50,087 bases of DNA from DASTBU01 sp035711845 (GTDB lineage: Bacteria > Acidobacteriota > Vicinamibacteria > Vicinamibacterales > 2-12-FULL-66-21), in the NCBI GenBank assembly GCA_035711845.1, contig DASTBU010000179.1:1-50087 (forward strand). Direction: 5' to 3'. Made by a program: the position numbers and the translations under genes. Below, in pieces: positions 9,353-16,812 of this stretch (within the stretch, counting starts at the first letter, position 1; every line of letters starts with the position of its first letter). The notes beneath the pieces were generated by a model. The model had not been told where the DNA came from. It made no database searches and saw only the letters and a list, made by a program, of their open reading frames with translations.

Positions 9353-9512
9353 GCAGCCCGTGGTGAAATGCCGGCGTCGCACCGAGACGGACGAGGCGTC
9401 CCGCTGGCAAGGCGCGACGACCGAGAATACCGGGAGTATTTGAGGGAGGAGCAACGCAGCCAGCGGGGATGCATCGCCCGTCGAATGCAGCCGGCATTTC
9501 ACCACGGGCTGC
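9353..9512. repeat. large concentric foldback (imperfect palindrome)
   Basis: Outer arms 9353-9374 and 9491-9512 are perfect reverse complements (22 bp, including CCCGTGGTGAAATGCCGG). Inner arms CCCGCTGGC (9400-9408) and GCCAGCGGG (9459-9467) pair, and the centre AATAC-CGGGA-GTATT (9426-9440) pairs again. All three share a centre at about 9433, so the element folds as one long interrupted hairpin. It fills almost the whole spacer between the deacetylase and GT4 genes. No ORF or transposase lies inside. It looks like a MITE-like or large REP-type palindromic element. Confidence 0.8.
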
Positions 9513-9523
9513 TAGCTGAAGAC

Positions 9524-10666
9524 ATGCAGATTCTCCACGTCACGCCGCACCTGCCGCCCGACCAGGCTGCCAACGCGCTGCTGCCCTTGCAGCTTGGCGA
9601 GTGGGCATCCGAGGCGGGCGACCGCGTGGAGTACGTGGCCCACCCTCCGCGCGCCAAGGGAAGCGCGCTGCTGCCCGGCACCGCGACATGGGTGCCGCGG
9701 AGGGCGGACGGGCGTCTGGCGCGGTCGCTCGGTACCGGCGCGCTGACGAGCGCGTGGCAGATCTACCACGCGCTCTCGGCTCCGCTCGGCCGCGCCGACC
9801 TCGTGCATGTGCACAGCAACGGGCTGCTCGCCGAGATCGCCGTGCTGCTCGCGCGGCGCCGGCACACCCCCGTTGTGATGACCATGTACGGAACCGAAAT
9901 CTGGCACTATGAGCCGAAGCGCCGGGGACCGGATCTGTTCACGCGCGCCTATCATGTGGCGTCGGCTGTGACGTTCTACAGCGAGCGGCTTCGCGCGCGC
10001 GCGCGCGAGCTCGGCCTCACTCGCCGCGAGATGCACGCGATTTACCCGCCTGTCGCCCCGGCGTTCCAATGGCACGACGAGTCGGCGCAGGCGCACGAGC
10101 GAGAGAGCTTGCACCTGCCGAGCCGCCACCTGCTGGTCAACGTGAAGCGACTGCACCCGCTCGCCGGCCAGCGCTACCTGATCGAGGCGATGAGCGAGGT
10201 CGTGCGGACACACCCCGACACGCGTCTGGTCATCTGCGGAACGGGACCTGAGCGGAACGCCCTCGAACTGCTGGCGAAATCGATGGGTGTCGAGCGGCAC
10301 GTCACCTTCGCGGGCCTCGTGGACAACGCGACCGTTGCACGCTACTGCGCCGCGGCGGATCTCTTCGTGCTGCCGTCGCTGCTCGAGGCGCTGCCGACCG
10401 TTGCGATCGAGGCACTCGCGAGCGGGACGCCGGTCCTGTCGTCGGACAATCCGGGCGGCCTCGAGTTGAACGACGTCTTCGGTCCTGACGTCTTCATCGT
10501 CGCGCGGCAGCAATCGGGCGCGCTGGCAGATGCGATCACGTACTTCCTCGAGCACAAACACCGCACGTCGACTGCGACCCGCGTGATCCTCGAGCGCGAG
10601 TTCGGACCGAAGGCGGTGGCGGCCAAGTATCGGGCGCTCTACGAGCACGTGCGTGAATTGCCATAA
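9524..10666 (+). CDS. glycosyltransferase, GT4 family
   Basis: 380 residues from ATG 9524 (MQILHVTPHLPP, the usual first strand of a GT-B fold). An open frame continues further upstream but runs through the foldback element and has no similarity there. The C-terminal domain shows the GT4 donor-site pattern: NVKRLHPLAGQRYLIEA, LVICGTGPERN and the E-x7-E motif in LLEALPTVAIEAL, followed by SGTPVLSSDNPGG. It closes the surface-glycan block that starts at 3851. Retaining transferase using a nucleotide sugar in the cytoplasm; the specific sugar is not evident. Confidence 0.83.
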   Translation: MQILHVTPHLPPDQAANALLPLQLGEWASEAGDRVEYVAHPPRAKGSALLPGTATWVPRRADGRLARSLGTGALTSAWQIYHALSAPLGRADLVHVHSNGLLAEIAVLLARRRHTPVVMTMYGTEIWHYEPKRRGPDLFTRAYHVASAVTFYSERLRARARELGLTRREMHAIYPPVAPAFQWHDESAQAHERESLHLPSRHLLVNVKRLHPLAGQRYLIEAMSEVVRTHPDTRLVICGTGPERNALELLAKSMGVERHVTFAGLVDNATVARYCAAADLFVLPSLLEALPTVAIEALASGTPVLSSDNPGGLELNDVFGPDVFIVARQQSGALADAITYFLEHKHRTSTATRVILEREFGPKAVAAKYRALYEHVRELP

Positions 10667-10759
10667 CGTCCGGAATTGCCATAATGGACGCTGTCTCGTT
10701 GCGCCGGGCGATGTGGCAACGCTGGTGATGCTGGTAAACCTCGCAATGCGTGGTGTCGA

Positions 10760-11212
10760 ATGACTTTGATGGAACAGATCACGGCGGACATCGCCGAGGC
10801 GATGCGCGCGAAGGACCAGGGACGGCTCGCGCCGCTCAGAATGGCGAAGGCGGCGCTCGTGAACAGCGAGGTCCAGCGGGGGCGTGCTCTCGAGGAGGCC
10901 GAGGCGCAGCAGGTCATTGCCTCGCTCATCAAGCAGCGACGTGACTCCATCGAGCAGTTCCGCGCCGGCGGCCGGACCGACCTGGCGGACAAGGAAGCGG
11001 CAGAGATACGCACCCTCGAAGCGTACCAGCCGCCGCCGATGGATCCGGTCGAGATCGAGCGCGCCGTGGACGCCGCCATTGCCGGCACCGGCGCCGGCTC
11101 CGCAAAGGATGTCGGCCGTGTGATGAAAGCTGTGATGAGCGGCTTCGCGGGACAGGCCGTGGACGGCAAGATGATCAACGAGCTGGTCCGACGCAAGCTC
11201 GGCGCGGGCTGA
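10760..11212 (+). CDS. GatB/YqeY domain protein
   Basis: 150 residues, typical of free-standing YqeY proteins. Hallmarks: LRMAKAALVNSEV near the start, IKQRRDSIEQF, ADKEAAEIRTLEAYQP, and the C-terminal GRVMKAVM...GKMINELVRRKL. The family shares the helical tail domain of the amidotransferase subunit GatB and is thought to bind tRNA-like RNA, but its cellular role is not settled. Start is ATG 10760 (a second ATG at 10769 is possible). The 93-base spacer upstream holds a 12-base direct repeat (GAATTGCCATAA, twice). A strong terminator follows at 11296-11327. Confidence 0.85.
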   Translation: MTLMEQITADIAEAMRAKDQGRLAPLRMAKAALVNSEVQRGRALEEAEAQQVIASLIKQRRDSIEQFRAGGRTDLADKEAAEIRTLEAYQPPPMDPVEIERAVDAAIAGTGAGSAKDVGRVMKAVMSGFAGQAVDGKMINELVRRKLGAG

Positions 11213-11295
11213 CACCCCCACAGCAAACCTTTTTCGCTGGCCGTCGTCTAATCATCTTGAAAGGCACGCACAAGCCTCTCATCCATCCTCCATTG

Positions 11296-11327
11296 GGCTC
11301 CTGTCCCCCCGGGCAGGAGCCTTTTTT
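11296..11327 (+). terminator. rho-independent terminator after yqeY-like gene
   Basis: Perfect 8-bp stem GGCTCCTG (11296-11303) with CAGGAGCC (11314-11321), C-rich loop, followed directly by six T (11322-11327). It is 83 bases after the YqeY stop codon, leaving room for a long 3' UTR or a small RNA ending here. Confidence 0.88.
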
Positions 11328-11416
11328 GTTTCCGCCGTCCCGGATCTGCACAGTCGCCTGTCCGATTCGTCCGCATCCGAACGCGGCAGGCCGCAGGGCG
11401 CCGTCGAGCAGGCATT

Positions 11417-11540
11417 AGTTCCCAGTTGCCAGTTGCCAGTTGTCAGTTGCGACGTGCGGAGTGCGGTGCCTGGTAACTGGTGACTGGCAACTGCTGACTG
11501 GTGCCACCTCGCACATCGCGCGTGGCACGTAGCACGTGGT
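11417..11540. repeat. CAGTTGC / GCACGT short repeat arrays
   Basis: 11417-11450 carries tandem CCAGTTGC-like units; 11469-11502 carries the same motif in inverted orientation (CTGGTAACTGG, CTGGCAACTG). 11510-11540 switches to GCACGTGG-like units. The two CAGTTGC arms could pair. Similar arrays occur in other spacers of the window. Confidence 0.75.
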
Positions 11541-11553
11541 ACGCTTTCACCCC

Positions 11554-11580
11554 ATGCCCTCCCCCACCTGCCCCCGATGA
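11554..11580 (+). other. possible 8-codon leader ORF overlapping murJ start
   Basis: ATG 11554 opens MPSPTCPR and its TGA stop (11578-11580) overlaps the murJ ATG (11577-11579) as ATGA. A TACGCT hexamer lies 8 bases before this ATG. It could be translated as a leader peptide that feeds ribosomes into murJ. Proline-rich and very short, so it may also be chance. Confidence 0.3.
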
Positions 11581-13190
11581 GCCGGGGCCTGATGCGCTCC
11601 GCGGGGCTTATTGGCGCCGCGACGCTGGCAAGCCGGCTGCTCGGCGTTGCCCGCGAAATCGTGCTGGCCAGGATGTTCGGCGCCAGCAGCGGGCCGGCCA
11701 TGGACGCCTTCAACGTGGCCTTCCGGATCCCGAACCTGGTGCGGGACCTGTTCGCGGAAGGCGCGATGACGGCGGCGTTCGTCCCGACCTTCACGCGCAC
11801 GCTCGCGGCACGCGGCCGCGAATCGGCCTGGCGCCTCGGCAATCTCGTGCTCAACGCGCTGCTGCTCGCCACAGGCGTGCTCGTCGTCCTCGGGATCGTG
11901 TTTGCGGAGCCGATCACGACGGCGATTACCGGCGACGAGTTCGCGTCGGTCCCCGGAAAGCTGCAGCTCACCACGCAGTTGACGCGAATCATGCTGCCGT
12001 TCCTCACGACCGTGGCGATTGCCGTCGCCATGATGGGCATGCTCAATTCGCTGCACCGGTTCTTCATCCCGGCCCTGTCGCCGGCGATGTTCAATGTCGC
12101 GACGATCTTCAGCGCCTTCGCGATCGTGCCGGTGATGCCTCTGGTCGGATTGCCTCCGATTGCCGGCATCGCCATCGGCACGCTCCTCGGCGGCCTCGGA
12201 CAGATTTTGATGCAGTGGCCTTCGCTCCATCGCGAAGGCTTTCGGTACCAGCCGATCCTCGATTTCAAGGACCCGGAGGTGCGGGAGATCCTCCGTCTCA
12301 TGGGGCCGGGAACCGTGGGGCTCGCGGCCGTCCAGATCAATCTGCTGGTGAACCAGTACCTCGCGACGACCCAGGAGCAGGGGGCCGTCTCGTGGCTCGG
12401 GTACGCGTTCAGGCTGATGTACCTGCCGATCGGGCTGTTCGGGGTCTCGATCGCGACAGCCGCGCTTCCCGACATCTCGCGCCACTCCGCGGGCGAGGAC
12501 CGCGCCGCGATCAGGCGAATCGTCTCGAACGGTCTGCGCATGATGCTGATGCTCAACCTGCCGGCAACGGTCGGGCTGATGGTGCTGTCGCGGCCAATCG
12601 TCGAGCTCATCTACGAACGCGGCGCATTCGTTCCGCACGACTCGGTGAGCACGGCCGCCGCATTGATGTTCTATGCGCCGGGCCTGCTGGGATACTCTGC
12701 GGTCAAGATCGCCTCGCCCACGTTCTACTCCCTGCGCGATGCCCGCACGCCGGTGCTCGTCAGCGTCGGCGCGGTCGCCGTGAACCTAGTGTTGAATCTC
12801 GTACTCGTCCGGGTGATGGGCTATCGCGGGCTGGCCCTGGGCACCGCGATTGCGGCGATCTTCAACGCGGCGCTGCTGCTGGCGTTGCTCAGCAGACGGC
12901 TGGACGGGCTCGATGCCCGGCGCATCGCGAGCTCTGCTCTCCGTATCGGCCTGGCCACCGTCGTCATGGGTGCGGTTGCCTGGTACTCCGCCGCGTGGCT
13001 CACCGACGCGCTGCCGGGGACAGGTTTCCAGGCAAGGCTTCTCCGCGTAATCGCGTCGATCACCGCCGGCATCGCCGCGCTCGCTGCAGGGGCGCGACTC
13101 TTGCGAGTGGAAGAGCTCGACGCCGTCCTCCAAACGGTGCGCACGCGTCTCGCCGGCCGCACGGGGGTGTCGAAACCCTCCAAATCATGA
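11577..13190 (+). CDS. murJ: MurJ lipid II flippase
   Basis: 537 residues with about 14 membrane helices, the usual size for MurJ/MviN. The N-terminal sequence (LIGAATLASRLLGVAREIV, then AMDAFNVAFRIPNLVRDLFAEG) is the MurJ signature, including the conserved Arg residues and the RDLFAEGAM loop of the central cavity. MurJ flips lipid-linked peptidoglycan precursor across the inner membrane. The ATG at 11577 overlaps the stop of a tiny upstream ORF, and no Shine-Dalgarno is seen in the C-rich leader. The MFS gene follows 8 bases after its stop. Confidence 0.93.
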   Translation: MSRGLMRSAGLIGAATLASRLLGVAREIVLARMFGASSGPAMDAFNVAFRIPNLVRDLFAEGAMTAAFVPTFTRTLAARGRESAWRLGNLVLNALLLATGVLVVLGIVFAEPITTAITGDEFASVPGKLQLTTQLTRIMLPFLTTVAIAVAMMGMLNSLHRFFIPALSPAMFNVATIFSAFAIVPVMPLVGLPPIAGIAIGTLLGGLGQILMQWPSLHREGFRYQPILDFKDPEVREILRLMGPGTVGLAAVQINLLVNQYLATTQEQGAVSWLGYAFRLMYLPIGLFGVSIATAALPDISRHSAGEDRAAIRRIVSNGLRMMLMLNLPATVGLMVLSRPIVELIYERGAFVPHDSVSTAAALMFYAPGLLGYSAVKIASPTFYSLRDARTPVLVSVGAVAVNLVLNLVLVRVMGYRGLALGTAIAAIFNAALLLALLSRRLDGLDARRIASSALRIGLATVVMGAVAWYSAAWLTDALPGTGFQARLLRVIASITAGIAALAAGARLLRVEELDAVLQTVRTRLAGRTGVSKPSKS

Positions 13191-13198
13191 GGACCTGA

Positions 13199-14395
13199 TT
13201 GCAGGGCGTCCCTTCCAGGTTGCACCCAACGGTGCTGCTGATGGCCAGCGCGCACATGATGGTAGATGGCTACGGCAACATCTACGCGCCCCTGCTGCCT
13301 CTGCTCATCCCGCGCCTCGACCTCTCGCTCGAGACGGCAGGCATCTTGACGATGATGTTTCAGATCGCAGCATCGGTGGCGCAGGTCGGGTTCGGGCGGC
13401 TCGCCGACAAGTGGAGACCACGGTTTCTCGTGATGGCGGGCCCGGTGATTTCGGTCTGCCTGCTGAGCCTGATCGGGCTGGCGCAGTCGACCGCGATGCT
13501 CGGTGTGATTCTCGTGGCAGGCGGGCTCGGCGCTGCCGCATTCCACCCGCCGGCTGCTGCGCTCGCGCACCGTCTCGGCGGCGATCGGCCTGGCCTGGCG
13601 ATGTCCGTCTACATCAGCGGTGGAACGCTCGGCTTCTCGCTCGGCCCGCTGATGTTTGCGCCGTTCGCCGAGCGGCTGGGCTTGGGCTGGACGCCGCTGC
13701 TCGCGCTGCCGGGGCTGTTGGTCGTCGGGTTCTTCCTGACACGCGTCCCGCCCATGCCGATCCAGGCCTCGTCCCGCGGCGGCCTGTCCGACCTGAAGCC
13801 CTATGCCCGGCCGCTCGCGCTCCTCTACACCATCGTCGTCCTCCGCACGCTGACGTCGCTGGCCTTCGCGACATTCGTACCGGTGATGTTGACCAGGCGT
13901 GGCTACACGTTGACCCAGGCTGGCTCAGCAGTCGCCGTGTACTTGTTTGCGAGCGGATTGGGAGGCTTCCTCGGCGGCCCCGCCGCGGATCGATACGGCG
14001 CGCGAAAGGTCATCGCGCTCTCGCTGGTGTTGTCCACGCCGTTCATGTTTGCGGCGCCGCTCGTGACCGGATGGGCGTTCGTCGTGCTGCTGGCGGTTGG
14101 CGGGTTTTTTCTGCAGTCGACATTGCCCGTCAACGTGACGTTCGGCCAATCGCTTGCACCGGTGAGCGCGGCGACGGTGTCGTCGCTGATGATGGGATTC
14201 GCATGGGGCACGGGCGGATTGAGCGTGCCGATTGTGGGAATGATCGCGGACCGATTCGGCATCCAGGCGACGCTGGCCGGGCTTGCGATGGTGCCACTTG
14301 CCGCCGCCGCGTGCGCGTTGCCGCTGCCGGCGCGGGCGCGCCCGCGGGCGGTGCCGATGCCCGCCGAGGTTGTCCTCGCGGAACCCGAGCCGTAA
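13199..14395 (+). CDS. MFS transporter, fosmidomycin-resistance (Fsr) type
   Basis: 398 residues with 12 hydrophobic helices. Features of the Fsr/YfiS-type MFS group: an N-terminal helix with HMMVDGYGNIYAPLLPLL, the inter-helix GRLADKW (motif A-like) and a matching GPAADRYGARK in the second half. The family exports small molecules with proton exchange; substrate cannot be predicted. Start is TTG 13199 with GAGGA 5 bases upstream; the next ATG (13241) would cut into the first helix. Follows murJ by 8 bases, so probably co-transcribed. Confidence 0.8.
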   Translation: MQGVPSRLHPTVLLMASAHMMVDGYGNIYAPLLPLLIPRLDLSLETAGILTMMFQIAASVAQVGFGRLADKWRPRFLVMAGPVISVCLLSLIGLAQSTAMLGVILVAGGLGAAAFHPPAAALAHRLGGDRPGLAMSVYISGGTLGFSLGPLMFAPFAERLGLGWTPLLALPGLLVVGFFLTRVPPMPIQASSRGGLSDLKPYARPLALLYTIVVLRTLTSLAFATFVPVMLTRRGYTLTQAGSAVAVYLFASGLGGFLGGPAADRYGARKVIALSLVLSTPFMFAAPLVTGWAFVVLLAVGGFFLQSTLPVNVTFGQSLAPVSAATVSSLMMGFAWGTGGLSVPIVGMIADRFGIQATLAGLAMVPLAAAACALPLPARARPRAVPMPAEVVLAEPEP

Positions 14396-14430
14396 ACTCC
14401 GTGTGGTACGATTGGAAACGGTTGCCTTAG

Positions 14431-15171
14431 ATGTCCCGCTACGCCCCGCCCTCTTCGGTCAGCTATTCATTCGGGCCGGGACCCATCACGGACGCGGTCA
14501 AGTGGATCATCATCGCCAACGTGGCGATGTTCGTCATCACGCAGTTCTTTCCCATCGTCGTCTACTACCTTGGCCTGCGGCCGCAGGCGGTGTTCGAGCA
14601 GGGCTGGATCTGGCAGCTGGGGACGTACCTGTTCCTCCACGCCGACGTCATGCACATCCTGCTCAACATGCTGGGCGTGTGGATGTTCGGCGTCACGCTC
14701 GAGCGCCGCTGGGGCACGCATTTCTTCGCGAAGTACTACGCCGTCACCGGCCTGGGAGGCGGCCTTGCCGCCCTCCTCCTGTCGCTGCTGCCGTTCGATG
14801 CCACGGCCCCGGCCTACGGCGCCACGACCATCGGCGCGTCGGGCGCGTTGTTCGGGCTGCTGCTGGCGTTTGCCCTCTACTATCCGCATCAGCCGATCCT
14901 GCTCATGCTGCTGTTCCCGATTCCTGCGAGGATCTTCGTGATGATCTTCGGCGGAATCGCACTGCTCTACACGTTCCGCGGCGGCGGCGGCATCTCCCAC
15001 GCCGCACATCTCGGAGGGTTGATCGCGGGGTATCTGTATCTCAAGGGCGGCCGTGGCGGCATTTCCGCCGAGGTGAAGTACCGCTATCTGAAATGGAAGA
15101 TGAACCGGCTCCGCCGCAAGTTCGACGTGTACTCGGGCGGCCGATCGGACTGGGACCGGAACGTTCACTAG
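14431..15171 (+). CDS. rhomboid family intramembrane serine protease
   Basis: 246 residues with six hydrophobic helices. The active site is visible: Ser137 in GASGALFG and His193 in ISHAAHLGGLIAGYLY. WQLGTYLFLHADVMHILLNM gives the conserved helix-2 His/Asn region of rhomboids. The protein cleaves within membrane segments of other membrane proteins; targets unknown. A positively charged, soluble C-terminal tail of about 45 residues follows the last helix. The 35-base gap after the MFS stop contains TACGAT (14407-14412) but no clear ribosome binding site. Confidence 0.88.
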   Translation: MSRYAPPSSVSYSFGPGPITDAVKWIIIANVAMFVITQFFPIVVYYLGLRPQAVFEQGWIWQLGTYLFLHADVMHILLNMLGVWMFGVTLERRWGTHFFAKYYAVTGLGGGLAALLLSLLPFDATAPAYGATTIGASGALFGLLLAFALYYPHQPILLMLLFPIPARIFVMIFGGIALLYTFRGGGGISHAAHLGGLIAGYLYLKGGRGGISAEVKYRYLKWKMNRLRRKFDVYSGGRSDWDRNVH

Positions 15172-15205
15172 GCCGCTTTCCGCCCTCCGCCGTTCGCCGG
15201 CATGC

Positions 15206-15321
15206 TTCAGCCTTCAGCCTTCAGCCTTCAGCCTTCAGCCTTCAGCATTCAGCATTCAGCCTTCAGCCTTCAGCCTTCCGCCTTCAACATTCAGCACTCA
15301 GCACTCAGCATTCAGCATTCA
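15206..15321. repeat. TTCAGCC/TTCAGCA heptad array
   Basis: About 16 tandem 7-base units TTCAGCN, all in one orientation, fill the spacer between the convergent rhomboid and SDR genes; the final unit overlaps the SDR stop codon at 15319-15321. The same motif in opposite orientation appears at 16539-16616, on the other side of the SDR and cupin genes. Confidence 0.9.
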
Positions 15322-16110
15322 GATGAGGCTGCGAACGTATCCGCCATCGACCTGAAGCGTCACGCCGGTGATGTACGAGGCGCGGTCGGAGGCGAGAAAG
15401 GCGACCGCCGCGCCGAATTCTTCAGGCGTTCCCATCCTGCCGAGGGGGATTCTGGCCTCGGTTCGCTTCTGCACGGCCTCGGGTGTGGTTCCCTCTCTCT
15501 TCGCGGCAGTTTCCGCGAGCTCGATCACTCTGTCGGTCGCCGTATAGCCCGGCGCGACGCAGTTCACGAGGATTCGCTCATGGGCCAGCTCGGTTGCCAG
15601 GGTTTTCGCCAGCCCTGTGACAGCCGCCCGGATTGCGTTCGAGAGGGCGAGCCCTTCGATCGGCTGCTTCACCGAGACCGACGTGATGTTGATGATGCGG
15701 CCTGCACCGCGCGCCCGCATGTGCGGCAGGGCCGCGCGCGAGAGCCGGACCACTCCCATGAGCAGCGAGGCGATAGCGGCGTTCCATTCCTGGTCTTCAA
15801 TGGCCTCGAAGGGGGCCGACCTCGGCCCCCCCGTGTTGGTGACCAGGACATCCAGCGCGCCGAGCTCTTTGACGGTGGTCGAGATGAGCCGCGCGATGTC
15901 CTCACCCCGCCCGACGTCGGCCACGACGGGCACGACCTGCGCACCGGTCGCGCCGTTGATCTCCGCCGCCGCCCGCTCGAGGGTCTCGACGTGACGGCCG
16001 CAGATCGCAACCGCCGCCCCCTCGTCCGCCAGCGCCCGCGCCGCTGCCTTGCCGAGCCCCCGGCTCGCGGCACACACGAGCGCACACTTGCCCGCCAATC
16101 CCAGTTCCAT
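15319..16110 (-). CDS. SDR-family protein, BKR-like, catalytic Tyr/Lys missing
   Basis: 263 residues, Rossmann fold. The cofactor loop reads CAASRGLGKA instead of the strict TGxxxGIG. At the place of the usual YxxxK, alignment to FabG-type enzymes gives SNAIR (in GLALSNAIRAAVTGLAKTLA), so both catalytic residues are replaced. The C-terminal FLASDRASYITGVTLQVDGG is standard SDR. The VKQPIEGLALSN pattern is shared with a known group of BKR-like SDRs that deviate at the active site. Start is ATG 16110 with GAGGAG 4 bases upstream. The stop codon lies inside a TTCAGC repeat. Ordinary ketoreductase activity is doubtful. Confidence 0.82.
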   Translation of the reverse strand: MELGLAGKCALVCAASRGLGKAAARALADEGAAVAICGRHVETLERAAAEINGATGAQVVPVVADVGRGEDIARLISTTVKELGALDVLVTNTGGPRSAPFEAIEDQEWNAAIASLLMGVVRLSRAALPHMRARGAGRIINITSVSVKQPIEGLALSNAIRAAVTGLAKTLATELAHERILVNCVAPGYTATDRVIELAETAAKREGTTPEAVQKRTEARIPLGRMGTPEEFGAAVAFLASDRASYITGVTLQVDGGYVRSLI

Positions 16111-16137
16111 GCGTCTCCTCACACGGATTGACGACAA

Positions 16138-16163
16138 AGCTGGTAGCTGGTAGCTGGTAGCTA
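16138..16163. repeat. TGGTAGC heptad repeat between SDR and cupin
   Basis: Three to four direct 7-base units (AGCTGGT) fill the 50-base gap between the cupin stop (16161) and the SDR start. Same 7-base periodicity as the other spacers but a different unit. Confidence 0.75.
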
Positions 16164-16523
16164 CTTATGAAAATAACTGTCCGTATGATCCAGCCAGTCC
16201 TGGCGGATCGGACTGAAGACGTCCAGTTCGAATGTGTCGTCGAGCGCCTCTGCCTGGTGCTCCACCCAGGACGGAATGTGCAGCACCTCGCCCTCGCGAA
16301 CCGTGATCTCCTCGCCGCCGATGAGGAACTTCAACGCGCCCTGCAGGACGTAGGTCATCTGCTCGCTCTCGTGCGAGTGCATGGGCACCAGCGCGCCCTT
16401 CTTGAGATAAATCTGCGACAGCATTTCCCGCTCGCCCGTCACCATCTTGCGCGAGATCATCTCGGTCACTTTCTCCAGCGCTATCTCGTCCCATCGATGC
16501 AGCCTGACTGTGTGAGTGCTCAC
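16161..16523 (-). CDS. small cupin-domain protein
   Basis: 120 residues, one cupin barrel. Motif 1 metal ligands are seen in PMHSHESEQMTYVLQG (two His and a Glu) and motif 2 in EGEVLHIPSWVEHQAEAL (His). Start is GTG 16523, with AAAGGA 7 bases upstream; the open frame continues further upstream only because it crosses a GGCTGAA repeat. Small single-domain cupins bind a metal and act as isomerases, dioxygenases or sensors; none can be chosen here. Upstream of the SDR gene on the same strand, so the pair may form one transcript. Confidence 0.78.
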   Translation of the reverse strand: MSTHTVRLHRWDEIALEKVTEMISRKMVTGEREMLSQIYLKKGALVPMHSHESEQMTYVLQGALKFLIGGEEITVREGEVLHIPSWVEHQAEALDDTFELDVFSPIRQDWLDHTDSYFHK

Positions 16524-16538
16524 GACAGAATCCTTTCC

Positions 16539-16616
16539 AAAGGCTGAAGTATGAAGGCTGAAGGCTGAAGTGGGAAGGCTGAAGTGGGAAGGCTGAAGTG
16601 GGAAGGCAAGTGGGAG
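16539..16616. repeat. GGCTGAAG array, inverted relative to 15206-15321
   Basis: Units AAGGCTGAAGTGGG (14 bases, two heptads) repeated three times plus variants, starting 16 bases upstream of the cupin GTG. Orientation is opposite to the array at 15206-15321, so the two arrays bracket the SDR and cupin genes. Confidence 0.85.
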
Positions 16617-16649
16617 GTCGGGGCAGGCAGGGCCGCGGGGGCCGAATGC

Positions 16650-16655
16650 TATAAT
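16650..16655 (+). promoter_or_regulatory. TATAAT, possible -10 for the E1 gene
   Basis: Perfect TATAAT in GAATGCTATAATTTCC. It would give an mRNA with a leader of roughly 150 bases before the E1 ATG at 16813. No convincing -35 is seen upstream because the repeat array ends there. Confidence 0.4.
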
Positions 16656-16812
16656 TTCCCTGTTCCCCTCCATTGCGGATGCGGCGTCGAGTTGTGCTCC
16701 GCGGGTGGAACGCTCGAATGTCGCGTCAGATCGGGGCCGATCCGCGGTAGTCCGCGCTCCCGTCAAGGGCCGGGAGCCATCCGGATCCGCGTTTCAGAAG
16801 GGCACTCCAGGA

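Larger units (their letters stand above)
11213..11576. other. spacer between yqeY-like gene and murJ
   Basis: 364 bases without a normal gene. From left to right: about 80 bases leading into the terminator at 11296-11327; a stretch with no clear signal (11328-11416); CAGTTGC-type short repeats with an inverted copy (11417-11502); GCACGT-type repeats (11510-11540); a TACGCT hexamer (11540-11545); and an 8-codon mini-ORF (11554-11580) overlapping the murJ start. Confidence 0.7.

Noticed and set aside
9368..9523. Earlier start for the GT4 gene
   Set aside because: The extra residues are encoded by the foldback element and have no glycosyltransferase similarity; ATG 9524 starts at the first strand of the fold.
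11501..13198. Long plus-strand frame (565 codons) over murJ in another frame
   Set aside because: Arg-rich low-complexity product; murJ in the overlapping frame has all family motifs.
15206..15321. CRISPR array
   Set aside because: Units are 7 bases in direct tandem with no unique spacers and no cas genes in the window.
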